The notes beneath the pieces are model-generated. The model was not told the DNA's origin and ran no database searches. It saw only the letters and a list, made by a program, of their open reading frames with translations. The position numbers and the translations under genes are program-made. 64,000 bases of DNA from Mesorhizobium tamadayense (GTDB taxonomy: Bacteria > Pseudomonadota > Alphaproteobacteria > Rhizobiales > Rhizobiaceae): assembly GCF_003863365.1 (NCBI RefSeq), contig NZ_RQXT01000002.1, positions 248,001-312,000 of the forward strand, in the 5' to 3' direction. This document shows, piece by piece, positions 16,902-26,412 of the stretch. The stretch's first letter is position 1. Each line of letters begins with the position of its first letter.

Positions 16902-17891
16902 CTACTTCTGGATGCAGGTGTCGACCGTATCCTTGGTGCATTCGTCAAGGCCGGTGAAGACCGGGTCGTCGACCTTCTTGCCCTCGACCAGGTCAATCAT
17001 CACCGACGGCGCCTTGTAGCCCATCTCGAACGGGCGCTGGCCGACCAGAGCCGTCACCAGGCCATCCTTGGCGATAGCCACTTCGTCGCCGATCGTGTCG
17101 GCGGCGCCGATGACGAACTCGTTGCTGGCGATCTTGTCGGCCATCGGCTTGAACAGGTCGCGGTAAGGCTGCGGCGCGCCGAACAGCGGCCAACCACCCT
17201 CGATTGCGAAAGCATCGAGCTTGGGATTGGCGGCAAGGATGTCGGTCATCGCCTGCACGCCCTTGGCGCCATCGTCATTGGTGAACACCGGGCATCCCGC
17301 CACCTCGGTCCAGCCGCCTTCGCCGGCCAGCGCCGCAAGTCCTTCCTTGCCGCTGAGCGCGTCGCGCGTGCCTTGGGCGCGGCGCAGGATGTTGTCGGCT
17401 GCGGGGTTGCCTTCGATCAGGCAGACCGTGCCGCCGTTCGGCTTGGCCTTCTTGATGTACTCACCGATCTTGTGACCCATCAGATAGTTGTCGGTGCCGA
17501 GATAGGTCTTGCGCAGCGCTGCATCTTCCTTGGCAAGGTCGGCGTCGACGGTCATGATCGGGATCGACGGATTGGCGCTCTTGATCGTCTGCGCGATCAG
17601 CGGAGCGTTGGACGGCGAGATCGCCATGGCGACCGTATCCGGCTTGCTCAGCATGTCCTGCACGATCTGGGCCTCGCCGGCTTCGTCCGAGGTCGATGCC
17701 GGGCCGGTGTAGAAGCACTCATATTCCGAGCTGGCGTTTTCCTTGTTCCACTTCTCGCAGCCCTGGTGGATAGCCTCGAAGAACGGATTGTCGAGACCTT
17801 TCACGACGATGACGAGCTGTTTCTTGGCCAAAGCCGGCCCGGCGCCAAACGCCATGACGGCGGCAGCGGCGAGCAAAAGTGATTTCCTCAT
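16902..17891 (-). CDS. Sugar ABC transporter substrate-binding protein, FrcB-like
   Basis: A periplasmic receptor of 329 residues. Residues 1-22 form a signal peptide (MRKSLLLAAAAVMAFGAG, then PALA). The mature part begins QLVIVVKGLDNPFFEAIHQG and continues with AMAISPSNAPLIAQTI and IPIMTVDADLAKED, typical of FrcB/RbsB-type sugar binders. Its gene diverges from the ATPase and permease genes at 18343-20161, an unusual split for this importer class, with a 451-bp shared control region. Start ATG 17891 was chosen because the signal peptide begins there. Confidence 0.85.
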   Translation of the reverse strand: MRKSLLLAAAAVMAFGAGPALAKKQLVIVVKGLDNPFFEAIHQGCEKWNKENASSEYECFYTGPASTSDEAGEAQIVQDMLSKPDTVAMAISPSNAPLIAQTIKSANPSIPIMTVDADLAKEDAALRKTYLGTDNYLMGHKIGEYIKKAKPNGGTVCLIEGNPAADNILRRAQGTRDALSGKEGLAALAGEGGWTEVAGCPVFTNDDGAKGVQAMTDILAANPKLDAFAIEGGWPLFGAPQPYRDLFKPMADKIASNEFVIGAADTIGDEVAIAKDGLVTALVGQRPFEMGYKAPSVMIDLVEGKKVDDPVFTGLDECTKDTVDTCIQK

Positions 17892-18342
17892 TTCAGTCCT
17901 CCCTTGAAACAGACGGGCACGACGTGCCCGCCACACAGATCAGCCCGGTGCCGGATGACAGAGGATCGCTTCGCGAGCGCTCGTGCCGCCAGGCCAGGCC
18001 GATAAGCATTTCCAGATGCGGCCCGAGCCGGTGAGGCGGACACAGCCGCCGCCAGGCCCTCGACCGATTAACCTTCGCCGACACCGCCCGGCGAACCGGG
18101 ATCGAGGGATCGGCTTAATCTTCCTCCGATACTTAGCTAATCTCGGCGGGCCGCCAACGTCAATCCTATTTGTCCTACAAAACAGATTTTTGGATAAAAT
18201 CCTTTTCAATTCATCCGACAATTGATTGACGCCCGGACGGCCATTGCGTAAATGGCATGAACATCGCTGTGTCCCGGGAGGAGCCGGGAGAGCGAGGCCG
18301 CGGCAGCGCCGCAGGCTCGAAAACGGGGAGGCATGAAGGCTG
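17892..18342. other. Divergent control region of the fructose-type importer
   Basis: There is no gene in these 451 bp. It holds a 5' UTR hairpin of the binding-protein gene, CGGGCAC (17914-17920) with GTGCCCG (17924-17930). An AT-rich zone of about 60 bp (18165-18225) contains an FCD-type operator at 18169-18181. A GGGGAGG ribosome site precedes the GTG start of the ATPase gene. A short ATG frame starting at 18333 is out of phase with the ATPase and is not a gene. Confidence 0.55.
18169..18181. promoter_or_regulatory. FCD/FadR-type operator candidate
   Basis: TTTGTCCTACAAA is a palindrome with a 3-base centre and fits TNGTNNNACNA. It lies in the AT-rich part of the divergent importer promoter. 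It has the same half-site design as the operator at 14840-14852, which suggests that one of the two FCD regulators controls both loci. Confidence 0.6.
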
Positions 18343-19086
<744 letters not shown>

Positions 19087-19162
19087 GAGTGGCGGGTCCG
19101 GAATTTCGAAGCTTTGAATTCGCCGTGCCGGCGCTTTTGGCCACCGGCGTGAGAGGTCGATA

Positions 19163-20161
19163 ATGGCAGTCACCCTTGACCAGACGATCGCGCAGAAGCA
19201 GCACACCTTTATGTCGCGGCTGTTTGCCACCCAGACCTTCTGGGTGGTGATTGCGGTCATCCTCGCCTGCCTGTTCCTGTCGTTTGCCACCGATTCCTTC
19301 GCCACCCCGAAGAACCTCTACAACATCACTCGCAACGTCACCTTCGTCGCCATCATCGCGCTCGGCATGACCTTCGTCATCATCACCGGCGGCATCGACC
19401 TTTCGGTCGGCTCGGTGCTTTGCCTGTGTTCGATGATATTGGCCGTCACCATGCATGCCGGTTACAGCATCGAGATCGGTATTGCCGCCGCGGTCGCGAC
19501 GGCGCTGATCATCGGCGCCTTCAACGGGATTCTCATCGCCTATCTCGGCTTTCCGCCCTTTGTGGTGACGCTCGGCATGCTGTCGGTCGCCCGCAGCCTC
19601 GCCATGGTCGCCTCCAACAACACCGTCGTCTTCCAGTTCGGACCCGATCACGACAAGCTGCTCGCGCTCGGCGGCGGCGCCTGGGTGTTCGGCATCGCCA
19701 ATCCGGTGCTCTACATGATCCTGCTGGCGCTGATCACCGGCTTCATCCTGCGCTGGACGAAATTCGGCCGCCACATCTTCGCTATCGGCGGCAACGAACA
19801 TGCGGCGACGCTGACCGGTGTTCCGGTGCGCCAGATCAAGGTCGCGGTCTACATGATCTCGGCGCTGTCGGCTGGTCTCGCCGGCATCATCCAGACCGGC
19901 TGGCTCGGGGCCGTCACCACCAATCTCGGCAACGGCATGGAACTGCAGGTGATCGCCGCCACCGTCATCGGCGGCGCCAATCTCGCCGGCGGCGTCGGCA
20001 CCGCCTTCGGCGCCATCGTGGGTGCTGCTCTCATCGAGGTGATCCGCAACAGTCTCGGCCTGCTCGGCATCAATGCTTTCTGGCAAGGCACCTTCATCGG
20101 CGGCGCCATCCTTCTGGCCGTGCTGTTCGACCGCATCCGCAACTTCCGGCGCAGTGACTGA
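19163..20161 (+). CDS. Sugar ABC transporter permease, FrcC-like
   Basis: A 332-residue inner-membrane permease with an N-terminal cytoplasmic stretch, a first helix TFWVVIAVILACLFLSFA, the conserved TGGIDLSVGSVLCLCSMI (about residues 74-91) and a coupling segment QVIAATVIGGANLAGGVGTAFGA. It should pair with the ATPase at 18343 and the divergent binding protein at 16902. A fructose-like sugar is a reasonable guess from family resemblance only. Confidence 0.87.
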   Translation: MAVTLDQTIAQKQHTFMSRLFATQTFWVVIAVILACLFLSFATDSFATPKNLYNITRNVTFVAIIALGMTFVIITGGIDLSVGSVLCLCSMILAVTMHAGYSIEIGIAAAVATALIIGAFNGILIAYLGFPPFVVTLGMLSVARSLAMVASNNTVVFQFGPDHDKLLALGGGAWVFGIANPVLYMILLALITGFILRWTKFGRHIFAIGGNEHAATLTGVPVRQIKVAVYMISALSAGLAGIIQTGWLGAVTTNLGNGMELQVIAATVIGGANLAGGVGTAFGAIVGAALIEVIRNSLGLLGINAFWQGTFIGGAILLAVLFDRIRNFRRSD

Positions 20162-20335
20162 GAACGGATTGCGATTTGGCTCTGGCCCGATTGGTGCCTA
20201 TCGCTCAGTCTGAAAATCCGCCCGGACAGTCGGTGCGAAGCACCCGTCTTTCCTGCACGCCTTGACGGGACCAGACCCCGACCGCACAATCCCCGGGCAG
20301 GCGAAGGGTGGCCAGTCGCTTGCGGGAGGATACCG
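20162..20335. other. Intergenic region upstream of the AraC gene
   Basis: A small hairpin GGTGC-GAA-GCACC (20232-20244) followed by CGTCTTTCC may end the permease transcript, but the stem is short. No promoter is obvious. The AraC start has GGGAGGATACCG immediately before its ATG. Confidence 0.35.
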
Positions 20336-21163
20336 ATGACGGAAGCGATCAGGCTCTACTGGGGCCGGTTCGGACATGTTTCTGTCCTGAATGTCGCCAA
20401 CGACTTCGTCACCCATGCCCATGGCGAGGCGCATCTCATCATCTGGCTGGAAGGCACGGCCGGCGAAATGACCATCGGCCGCGAGACGGTGCGGTTGGGA
20501 CCGGGGACCGCCGCCGGTATCAACTCCTTTCAACCGCACAGCCATGCCCTATCGCATGACGGCAGACCGGGCCTTTTCCTCGCCTTCTACATCGATCCCG
20601 ACTGGGCGCGCCGGCGCCGCGATCTGCCCTCGTCGGCGCCGCTGTTCGCGCAAGCGGCAATCACGCTGGAGCCGTGGCTGCATCAGGCTGCGGCGAACCT
20701 GCTCGATCACCTGACCGACAATGAGAGCATCGACGACGTCGCCAATTATGAGATCGAGCGTTTCATCGACAGCGTGCTCGATGCGGCCGATGCGTCGGCG
20801 CCCCACGCAGCGCGTGCCCGCGTGAACACGATGCTCGATTTCCGTGTCCGCAAGGCGATCCAGTTGATGAAGGCCAATGTCTGCGAGCGCATCTCCTTCG
20901 ACGACGTGGCGCGCAGTGTCGGCTTGTCCCGTCCGCATTTCTTCGCGCTGTTCAAGGAACAGACCAACCTGACGCCGAACGTCTACTGGAACACGCTGCG
21001 CATGGAGGAAGCCGTGCGCCAGCTGCAATGGTCGCAGGAGCCGCTGATCTCCGTCGCCTGCAATCTCGGCTTCACCACCCAGGGCAATTTCTCGCGTTTC
21101 TTCCGCGACCATGTCGGCGTGCCGCCGACGCTCTACCGCGAAGCGGCTCGCGCAGTGTCCTGA
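20336..21163 (+). CDS. AraC family transcriptional regulator
   Basis: A 275-residue regulator with an N-terminal cupin-like sensing domain (GEAHLIIWLEGTAGEMTIGRETVRLG, then a central FQPHSHA with His residues) and a C-terminal pair of helix-turn-helix motifs. The first is ISFDDVARSVGLSRPHFFALF and the second is PLISVACNLGFTTQGNFSRFF, ending in the usual GVPPTLYR. It precedes the molybdenum-hydroxylase operon on the same strand, and a direct repeat with 21-bp phasing lies between them (21203-21230), so it is probably the operon's activator. Confidence 0.87.
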   Translation: MTEAIRLYWGRFGHVSVLNVANDFVTHAHGEAHLIIWLEGTAGEMTIGRETVRLGPGTAAGINSFQPHSHALSHDGRPGLFLAFYIDPDWARRRRDLPSSAPLFAQAAITLEPWLHQAAANLLDHLTDNESIDDVANYEIERFIDSVLDAADASAPHAARARVNTMLDFRVRKAIQLMKANVCERISFDDVARSVGLSRPHFFALFKEQTNLTPNVYWNTLRMEEAVRQLQWSQEPLISVACNLGFTTQGNFSRFFRDHVGVPPTLYREAARAVS

Positions 21164-21202
21164 GCGCCTCGAGGGCCGAGCAGCCAGCTGTTTTTCCGAC
21201 TG

Positions 21203-21230
21203 ATTGATAGGCCCGCTAGACGCATTGATA
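21203..21230 (+). promoter_or_regulatory. Candidate AraC-type direct-repeat operator
   Basis: ATTGATA occurs at 21203-21209 and again at 21224-21230, exactly 21 bp apart (two helical turns, as in araI1-I2). It lies about 60 bp upstream of the first gene of the hydroxylase operon and just after the AraC gene. Binding is inferred from spacing and position. Confidence 0.5.
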
Positions 21231-21287
21231 AGCGCCGGATCACCGGCCGTCCTAGCCTTGTCCCATCTTTTGCGAGGGAACGAGCTT

Positions 21288-21752
21288 ATGGCGAAAGTCA
21301 GCATCTCCAGCGTCATCGACGCGCCGGTCGAGCAGGTCTGGGCGCGTATCCGCGACTTCAACGGCCTGCCGAGCTGGCATCCGCGCATGGTGGAAAGCCA
21401 CATCGAGGACGGCAAGGACGCCGCCACGATCGGCTGCGTGCGCAACTTCCAATTGGTCAGCGGTGCGCGGCTGCGCGAGAAACTGCTCGACTTCTCCGAC
21501 GAGAATTTCCTGGTCAGCTACGCGATCCTCGAGACGCCTCAGCCGATCACCAACCACAAGGCAACGCTGCAATTGCGCCGCGTGACCGACGGCAACCGCA
21601 CCTATGCCGAATGGACCGCGAGCTTCGACGCAGCTCCCGAGGAAGCCGACAAGCTGGCCGAAGGCATGGGCGCCAATGTCTTCCAGGGCGGCTTCAATGC
21701 CCTGAAGAGCCATTTTGCCGGTCAGACTGAGGATCGGAGGAGCGCGTCATGA
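21288..21752 (+). CDS. SRPBCC family protein, CoxG-like
   Basis: A 154-residue protein of the START/SRPBCC fold, starting KVSISSVIDAPVEQVWARIRDF and containing LPSWHPRMVESHIEDG. CoxG and related SRPBCC proteins accompany CO-dehydrogenase-type hydroxylases, where CoxG helps anchor the enzyme to the membrane; this copy lacks an obvious C-terminal hydrophobic anchor. It could instead bind a small aromatic substrate. The start ATG at 21288 has GAGGGAACGAG upstream. Its end overlaps the next gene by 4 bases. Confidence 0.75.
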   Translation: MAKVSISSVIDAPVEQVWARIRDFNGLPSWHPRMVESHIEDGKDAATIGCVRNFQLVSGARLREKLLDFSDENFLVSYAILETPQPITNHKATLQLRRVTDGNRTYAEWTASFDAAPEEADKLAEGMGANVFQGGFNALKSHFAGQTEDRRSAS

Positions 21753-22543
21753 GCCTTGCGCTGCAGACCTTCTCGACGGTGAAAGACGCCAATTCGGCTC
21801 TGCAGGCGTCGGGTACGCGCTATCTCGGCGGCGGCACGTTGGTCGTTCGCGCCGCCAACGAGGGTGACGTCTCTGTTTCCAGCCTCGTGCGCGTCACCGA
21901 GCCGAGCCTGTCGCAAATCACCATTTCTGGCGGCAAGGCGCGGATCGGCGCCTCGGTCACCATGGCGGCGATCGCCCGCCATCCCGAGCTTGGCATGATC
22001 GCGCCTGCCGCGCGAGCCGTCGGCGGCCCGGCGATCCGCAACATGGCGACCGTCGGCGGCAATCTGTTTGCCCCCGCCCCCTACGGCGACTTCGCCGTGG
22101 CGCTGCTCGCGCTGGATGCCTCGGTTGCGACCGAGGACGGCGAAATGCCGATCGAGACTTTCCTGGCGGGCCGTGACACCGGCCGCGCTGTCGTCACCGC
22201 TGTGGGCTTTTCGTTGCCCAAGGCAGAAACCTTCCGCTTCCTCAAAGTGTCGCGGGTCAAGCCGAAAGGCGTCTCGGTGCTGAGCATCGCAGCGCTCCTG
22301 CAGCGCACGGCGGACGGCGCCGTGACCGCCGCACGCATCGCGCTTGGCTGCATGGCCGATCGGCCGATACGGGCCAAGGCGGCGGAGAAGGCGCTGCTCG
22401 GATGCAAGCTCACGCCCGAGGAGATCGCGCCGGCGCTTGCCGTTGCCGGCGAAGGCATCACACCGGTCACCGACCCGATCGCCAGCGCCTGGTATCGCGC
22501 GGAGGTGCTGCCGGTCCATCTCGGCCGGCTGCTCCTCGGTTGA
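21749..22543 (+). CDS. Molybdenum hydroxylase FAD subunit, CoxM-like
   Basis: The FAD-binding medium subunit (264 residues) of a xanthine dehydrogenase / CO dehydrogenase family enzyme passes electrons from the iron-sulfur subunit to an acceptor. The FAD-site motif appears as YLGGGTLVVR (about residues 28-37), and a second as TVGGNLFAPAPYGD (about 100-113), where family members typically have TxGGNxxxxxPxGD. It lies in the normal M-S-L order. The start overlaps the upstream gene as ATGA. Confidence 0.87.
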   Translation: MSLALQTFSTVKDANSALQASGTRYLGGGTLVVRAANEGDVSVSSLVRVTEPSLSQITISGGKARIGASVTMAAIARHPELGMIAPAARAVGGPAIRNMATVGGNLFAPAPYGDFAVALLALDASVATEDGEMPIETFLAGRDTGRAVVTAVGFSLPKAETFRFLKVSRVKPKGVSVLSIAALLQRTADGAVTAARIALGCMADRPIRAKAAEKALLGCKLTPEEIAPALAVAGEGITPVTDPIASAWYRAEVLPVHLGRLLLG

Positions 22544-22590
22544 TGCTTGTCGCCCAAAAGTGCGCAGCGCTTTTGGGATAACGACAAGCA
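22544..22590. repeat. Dispersed palindromic repeat inside the hydroxylase operon
   Basis: Arms TGCTTGTCG (22544-22552) and CGACAAGCA (22582-22590) surround CCCAAAAG (22553-22560) and CTTTTGGG (22570-22577). It starts immediately after the stop codon of the FAD-subunit gene and sits between two subunits of one enzyme. In RNA it would form a strong hairpin that could change the relative yield of the subunits. Confidence 0.8.
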
Positions 22591-22656
22591 CGAAAGCAAG
22601 TCCGTGGGGGACGCGCGTCTATCCGGTTCATCCGGGCAGGCGCGCAAGGAGGAAGA

Positions 22657-23139
22657 ATGGCGAAGGTACCTGTCCAATTCACGCTCAACGGCTCGGAAAA
22701 GGCCGAATTTGTCGAGAGCGGCACGACGCTGCTCCATGCGCTCAGGGACAAGATCGGCGACACCTCGCCGAAAGGCGGCTGCCATCAGGGCACCTGCGGC
22801 GCCTGCTCGGTCATCATCGACGGCGAGTTGAGGCTCTCCTGCCTGACGCTGGCCGAGACCTGCAACGGCGCCGACATCAAAACGACCGCAGGACTTGCCG
22901 AAGGCGGCATGCTGCATCCGCTGCAGCGCGCCTTTCTCGATGCCTTCGCAACGCAATGCGGTTTCTGCACGCCCGGCATGATCATGGCCGCCAAGGTGCT
23001 GCTCGACCGCATGCCGAACCCCAGCCGCGAGGATGTGGTCGAAGCGCTCTCCGGCAACGTCTGCCGCTGCACCGGCTACGAGCCGATCATCCAGGCGGTG
23101 CTGACTGCCGCGCGCGCCAATTCGCAGAACGCCGCCTGA
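22657..23139 (+). CDS. Molybdenum hydroxylase 2Fe-2S subunit, CoxS-like
   Basis: The small electron-transfer subunit (160 residues) has both iron-sulfur clusters of the family. The plant-ferredoxin-type site is GCHQGTCGACSV followed by SCLTLAE (about residues 42-70). The four-helix C-terminal site is QCGFCTPGMIM and CRCTGYEP (about residues 104-140). The ribosome site AAGGAGGAAGA precedes ATG 22657. The partners are the FAD subunit before it and the split molybdopterin subunit after it. Confidence 0.92.
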   Translation: MAKVPVQFTLNGSEKAEFVESGTTLLHALRDKIGDTSPKGGCHQGTCGACSVIIDGELRLSCLTLAETCNGADIKTTAGLAEGGMLHPLQRAFLDAFATQCGFCTPGMIMAAKVLLDRMPNPSREDVVEALSGNVCRCTGYEPIIQAVLTAARANSQNAA

Positions 23140-23149
23140 GGACAAAGCC

Positions 23150-24517
23150 ATGGAACTGCGCAAGAGCTATTTCGCCGATGTCCGCAAAGACGGCCTCAAC
23201 GAGATCGGCCAGCCGCGGCCGCGGCTCGATTCCCCTGGACATGTCACCGGCAAGACCGCCTATTTCGCCGACCGCAATTTTCCCGGCATGCTGCATCTGA
23301 AGATGGTGCGCAGCCCGCATCACCATGCCCGCATCCGCTCGATCGACACCTCCGAGGCGGAAAAGCATCCGGGTGTGGTCAGGGTGTTGACCGCCAAGGA
23401 CGTACCGCACAACGTCTACACCATCCTGATCCTGATCCAGATCGGCCCCGAGGACGAGACGGTACTTGCCGACGGCAAGGTGCGCTGGAAGGGCGAGGCG
23501 GTTGTTGCCGTGCTGGCCGAGACCGAGCGGGCGGCGCAGGAAGCCGCCGCCAAGGTCAAGGTCGACTACGAGGTGCTGCCGGCCGTCTTCGACATGGAGG
23601 AAGCGCTGAAGCCCGGCGCCCCGATCGTCAACGAATATCACGGCCAGAACTATTACCTCTATGACAGCGGTGAGTGCCGCAAGGTGCGCTTCGGCGACGT
23701 CGAGGCAGGCTTCGCTCAGGCGGACCACATCCTCGAACAGAGCTACCAGTCCTCGCCGATCGAGCACGCGCCGACCGAGACGACGGGTTGCGTGGTCGCG
23801 CCCGAGGGCAATGACCGCTTCACCTGCTACACCAACACGCAGGCGATGTTCTTCACCCTCGACAACGCCTCGATCATCCTGCAGATGCCGGGCAGCAAGC
23901 TGCATTTCGTCGGCGGCACGGTCGGCGGCGGATTCGGCGGCAAGGTCGACGTCATCGTCGAGCCGATCGCCATCCTCGCTGCGAAGCTAACCGGACGCCC
24001 GGTCTGTTTTATCTATAGCCGCGAGGAGGAGATGCAGGTTTCGTCACCCCGTGCGGCCGAGAAGGTCGTCATCAAGGACGGCGTCATGAAGGACGGCCGC
24101 ATCGTTGCCCGCAAGGTGACGGGCTACACCGACGCCGGCGCGTATTCGCGCCACTCGCCCTACGGCGCGCAGAAGGGTGCCGCGCATTATCCCGGGCCCT
24201 ACACGATCCCCAATGTCTGGATCGACACCTACTGCGTCTACACCAACCGCACCCCCTCCTCCGCCATGCGCGGCTTCGGCGTAACCATCGGCGATTTCGC
24301 GCTGGAGGTGCAGATGGACAAGCTGGCGCGGCTGATCGGCATGGACCCGCTCGAATTCCACTTCATCAACGCCTACCGCGACGGCGACATGAAGGCGCAT
24401 CGCCAGCCGACCGAGGGTGCCGCGCTGATCGAGTGCATGCAGGAAGCCTCGCGCGCCGCCAACTGGCCGGTGGCGGAAAAATACATGGCGATATCCTCCT
24501 ACGGAAAGGGAGAGTGA
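23150..24517 (+). CDS. Molybdopterin-binding subunit, N-terminal part (split CoxL-like)
   Basis: This is the first 455 residues of what is normally a single large subunit of about 780 residues. It has the a/b hammerhead entrance (TGKTAYFADRNFPGMLHLKMVRSP), the molybdopterin motif GGTVGGGFGGK (about residues 257-267) and SSAMRGFG (about residues 367-374), which is XDH-like rather than the AYXCSFR loop of true CO dehydrogenase. It stops at 24515-24517 just after YGKGE, and the remainder is encoded in another frame from 24519. CO is therefore unlikely as substrate; an aldehyde or N-heterocycle is more likely. Confidence 0.85.
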   Translation: MELRKSYFADVRKDGLNEIGQPRPRLDSPGHVTGKTAYFADRNFPGMLHLKMVRSPHHHARIRSIDTSEAEKHPGVVRVLTAKDVPHNVYTILILIQIGPEDETVLADGKVRWKGEAVVAVLAETERAAQEAAAKVKVDYEVLPAVFDMEEALKPGAPIVNEYHGQNYYLYDSGECRKVRFGDVEAGFAQADHILEQSYQSSPIEHAPTETTGCVVAPEGNDRFTCYTNTQAMFFTLDNASIILQMPGSKLHFVGGTVGGGFGGKVDVIVEPIAILAAKLTGRPVCFIYSREEEMQVSSPRAAEKVVIKDGVMKDGRIVARKVTGYTDAGAYSRHSPYGAQKGAAHYPGPYTIPNVWIDTYCVYTNRTPSSAMRGFGVTIGDFALEVQMDKLARLIGMDPLEFHFINAYRDGDMKAHRQPTEGAALIECMQEASRAANWPVAEKYMAISSYGKGE

Positions 24518-24518
24518 G

Positions 24519-25523
24519 ATGGCGATACGGCGCGGACGCGGCGTCGCCGCTATCAACTATCCGACCGGCATGAACCTTGGCGGCGACCCGACCCAGGCGC
24601 TGGTCCATTCGACGCCGACCGGCAATTTCATGGTGACGCTGTCCAGCGTCGATCTCGGCCAGGGCATGAAGCAGATCATGGCGCAGATCTGCGCCGAGAC
24701 GATCGGCGTGCCGACCGACCGCGTCGTCGTCGACACCGCCGACACCGATACCGGCCCGCACTGCATGGGCACCTTCGCCTCGCGCGGCACGCACCGCGCC
24801 GGCAACGCCGTCATCCAGGCGGCTAGGGAAGCCCGCCAGGTGATGCTGGAAGTCGCGGCAGAGGAGCTGGAGGTGAACGCCTCGGACCTTGAGACCGACG
24901 GCCAGGGCAACATATTGGTGAAGGGCGCGCCGCAGAAATCGATGTCGATCTTCGATGTCGCGCTGTCGGCCCACTTCAAGCGCGGCCGCTCGATCTCGGG
25001 GCGCGGCATGTTCTTGATTCCGCGCTCCTATCCGGAGAAAGAGACCGGCGCGATGAAGCCCTCGACCTGCTACGCCCATGCCTGCACGGTGGCCGAGGTC
25101 GAGGTCGACGACGAGACCGGCGAGGTGACGGTGTTGACAGTGAAAAACGTCTTCGAGATCGGCCGCGCGCTGAACCCGAAGATGGTCGAGCAGCAGCTCG
25201 TCGGCGGCTCCTGGATGGGCATCAGCCACGCGCTCTATGAGACGACCGAGCCCTACTATCCGAACCGCGACCATGGCGGCACCGACTTCAACCAGTATCT
25301 GATGCCGGGGCTAGGCGATCTTGCCGAGACCGAGATCATCGTGCTGGAGCGTCCCTCCGCCGACGGCCCGTTCGGCGCCAAGGGGCCGGGCGAGATGTGC
25401 GCCAACCCGCAGATCCCGGCGATCGCCAACGCCGTCTTCGACGCCGTCGGCGTGCGCATCGACGCGCTGCCGATCACGCCGGAGCGCATCCTGCGCGCGC
25501 TGAAGGCGCAGGCCGCGGGCTGA
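24519..25523 (+). CDS. Molybdopterin-binding subunit, C-terminal part (split CoxL-like)
   Basis: This 334-residue protein continues the large subunit. It contains the molybdopterin-contacting DLGQGMKQIMAQICAE segment (about residues 47-62) and, near the C-terminus, GAKGPGEMCANPQIPAIA with the catalytic Glu in GPGE. Its ATG has its own ribosome site (GGGAGAGTGAG), which also contains the stop of the first half. The two frames together give 789 residues, the normal length of one subunit. A true two-gene arrangement or an old frameshift rescued by reinitiation are both possible; conservation of all motifs favours a working split. Confidence 0.82.
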   Translation: MAIRRGRGVAAINYPTGMNLGGDPTQALVHSTPTGNFMVTLSSVDLGQGMKQIMAQICAETIGVPTDRVVVDTADTDTGPHCMGTFASRGTHRAGNAVIQAAREARQVMLEVAAEELEVNASDLETDGQGNILVKGAPQKSMSIFDVALSAHFKRGRSISGRGMFLIPRSYPEKETGAMKPSTCYAHACTVAEVEVDDETGEVTVLTVKNVFEIGRALNPKMVEQQLVGGSWMGISHALYETTEPYYPNRDHGGTDFNQYLMPGLGDLAETEIIVLERPSADGPFGAKGPGEMCANPQIPAIANAVFDAVGVRIDALPITPERILRALKAQAAG

Positions 25524-25530
25524 GCGGAAG

Positions 25531-26412
25531 ATGACCCGCGTCAACACAGAACAGATCGCCGCCTCACCGGAGGCGGTGGCCGCGAGCCTTGCCGCCTCGC
25601 GCTACCTGGCGGACGACAGCCTCGCCACCGCGATCTTCCTGGCGATACGATTGGGCAAGCCGCTGCTGCTCGAAGGCGCGCCGGGCGTCGGCAAGACCGA
25701 AGCCGCCAAGGCGGTCGCCGAATTGCTCGGCCGCGAGTTGGTGCGGCTGCAATGCTACGAGGGCATCGACGCCGCGCATGCGCTCTACGAGTGGAACTAC
25801 CAGCGCCAGCTGCTAGCCATCCGCCATGCCGGCGAGCACGAGATCGACATCTATGACGACCGTTTTTTGATCGCCCGTCCGCTGCTACAGGTTTTGCGCG
25901 CGCCGGACCGGCGCGTGCTTCTGGTCGACGAGATCGACCGTTCCGACCATGAGTTCGAAGCGCTGCTGCTCGAATTCCTCTCCGACTTCCAGATCAGCAT
26001 TCCGGAACGCGGCACGATCCGCGCCGCAACGCAGCCCATCGTCATCCTGACCTCGAACCGCACCCGCGAGCTGGCCGAGGCGCTGCGCCGGCGCTGCGTC
26101 TACCACTGGATCGGCTATCCCGATGCCGCGCGCGAGGCCGAGATCATCATGCTGCGCGCGGGCGACGTGGCGGAAGCCACCGCGCGCGCGGTGGCGAATG
26201 CCGTGCAGGAAATCCGCGCCCGCCCGCTGGCGAAGCCGCCGGGCATCGCCGAAGCCGTCGAATGGGCGAATGCCGCGACCATCCTCGAAAAGGGAGGCAG
26301 CCCATGGCCGGAAGCCTTCCGCCGCGCCATCGGCGTGCTGATCAAGGACGAGGAGGACCTGTCCTCGATCGCGCCGGAGCTGGGGAGGATTGTCGAGGAG
26401 GCATTGGCGTGA
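25531..26412 (+). CDS. MoxR-type AAA+ ATPase, CoxD-like
   Basis: A 293-residue MoxR-family chaperone ATPase with Walker A GAPGVGKTEAAK (about residues 50-61), Walker B VLLVDEIDRSD (about residues 130-140), sensor 1 region PIVILTSNRTREL and the arginine-rich sensor 2 zone. The Cox locus homologue CoxD helps insert sulfur and copper in the CO dehydrogenase active site, so here it probably matures the molybdenum centre. It overlaps the following von Willebrand gene by one base (TGATG), as coxD and coxE often do. Confidence 0.87.
   Translation: MTRVNTEQIAASPEAVAASLAASRYLADDSLATAIFLAIRLGKPLLLEGAPGVGKTEAAKAVAELLGRELVRLQCYEGIDAAHALYEWNYQRQLLAIRHAGEHEIDIYDDRFLIARPLLQVLRAPDRRVLLVDEIDRSDHEFEALLLEFLSDFQISIPERGTIRAATQPIVILTSNRTRELAEALRRRCVYHWIGYPDAAREAEIIMLRAGDVAEATARAVANAVQEIRARPLAKPPGIAEAVEWANAATILEKGGSPWPEAFRRAIGVLIKDEEDLSSIAPELGRIVEEALA

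Noticed and set aside
23150..25523. True CO dehydrogenase (coxL form I)
   Set aside because: The active-site loop is RGFG-type rather than AYXCSFR, and the subunit is split; only the accessory gene set resembles cox.
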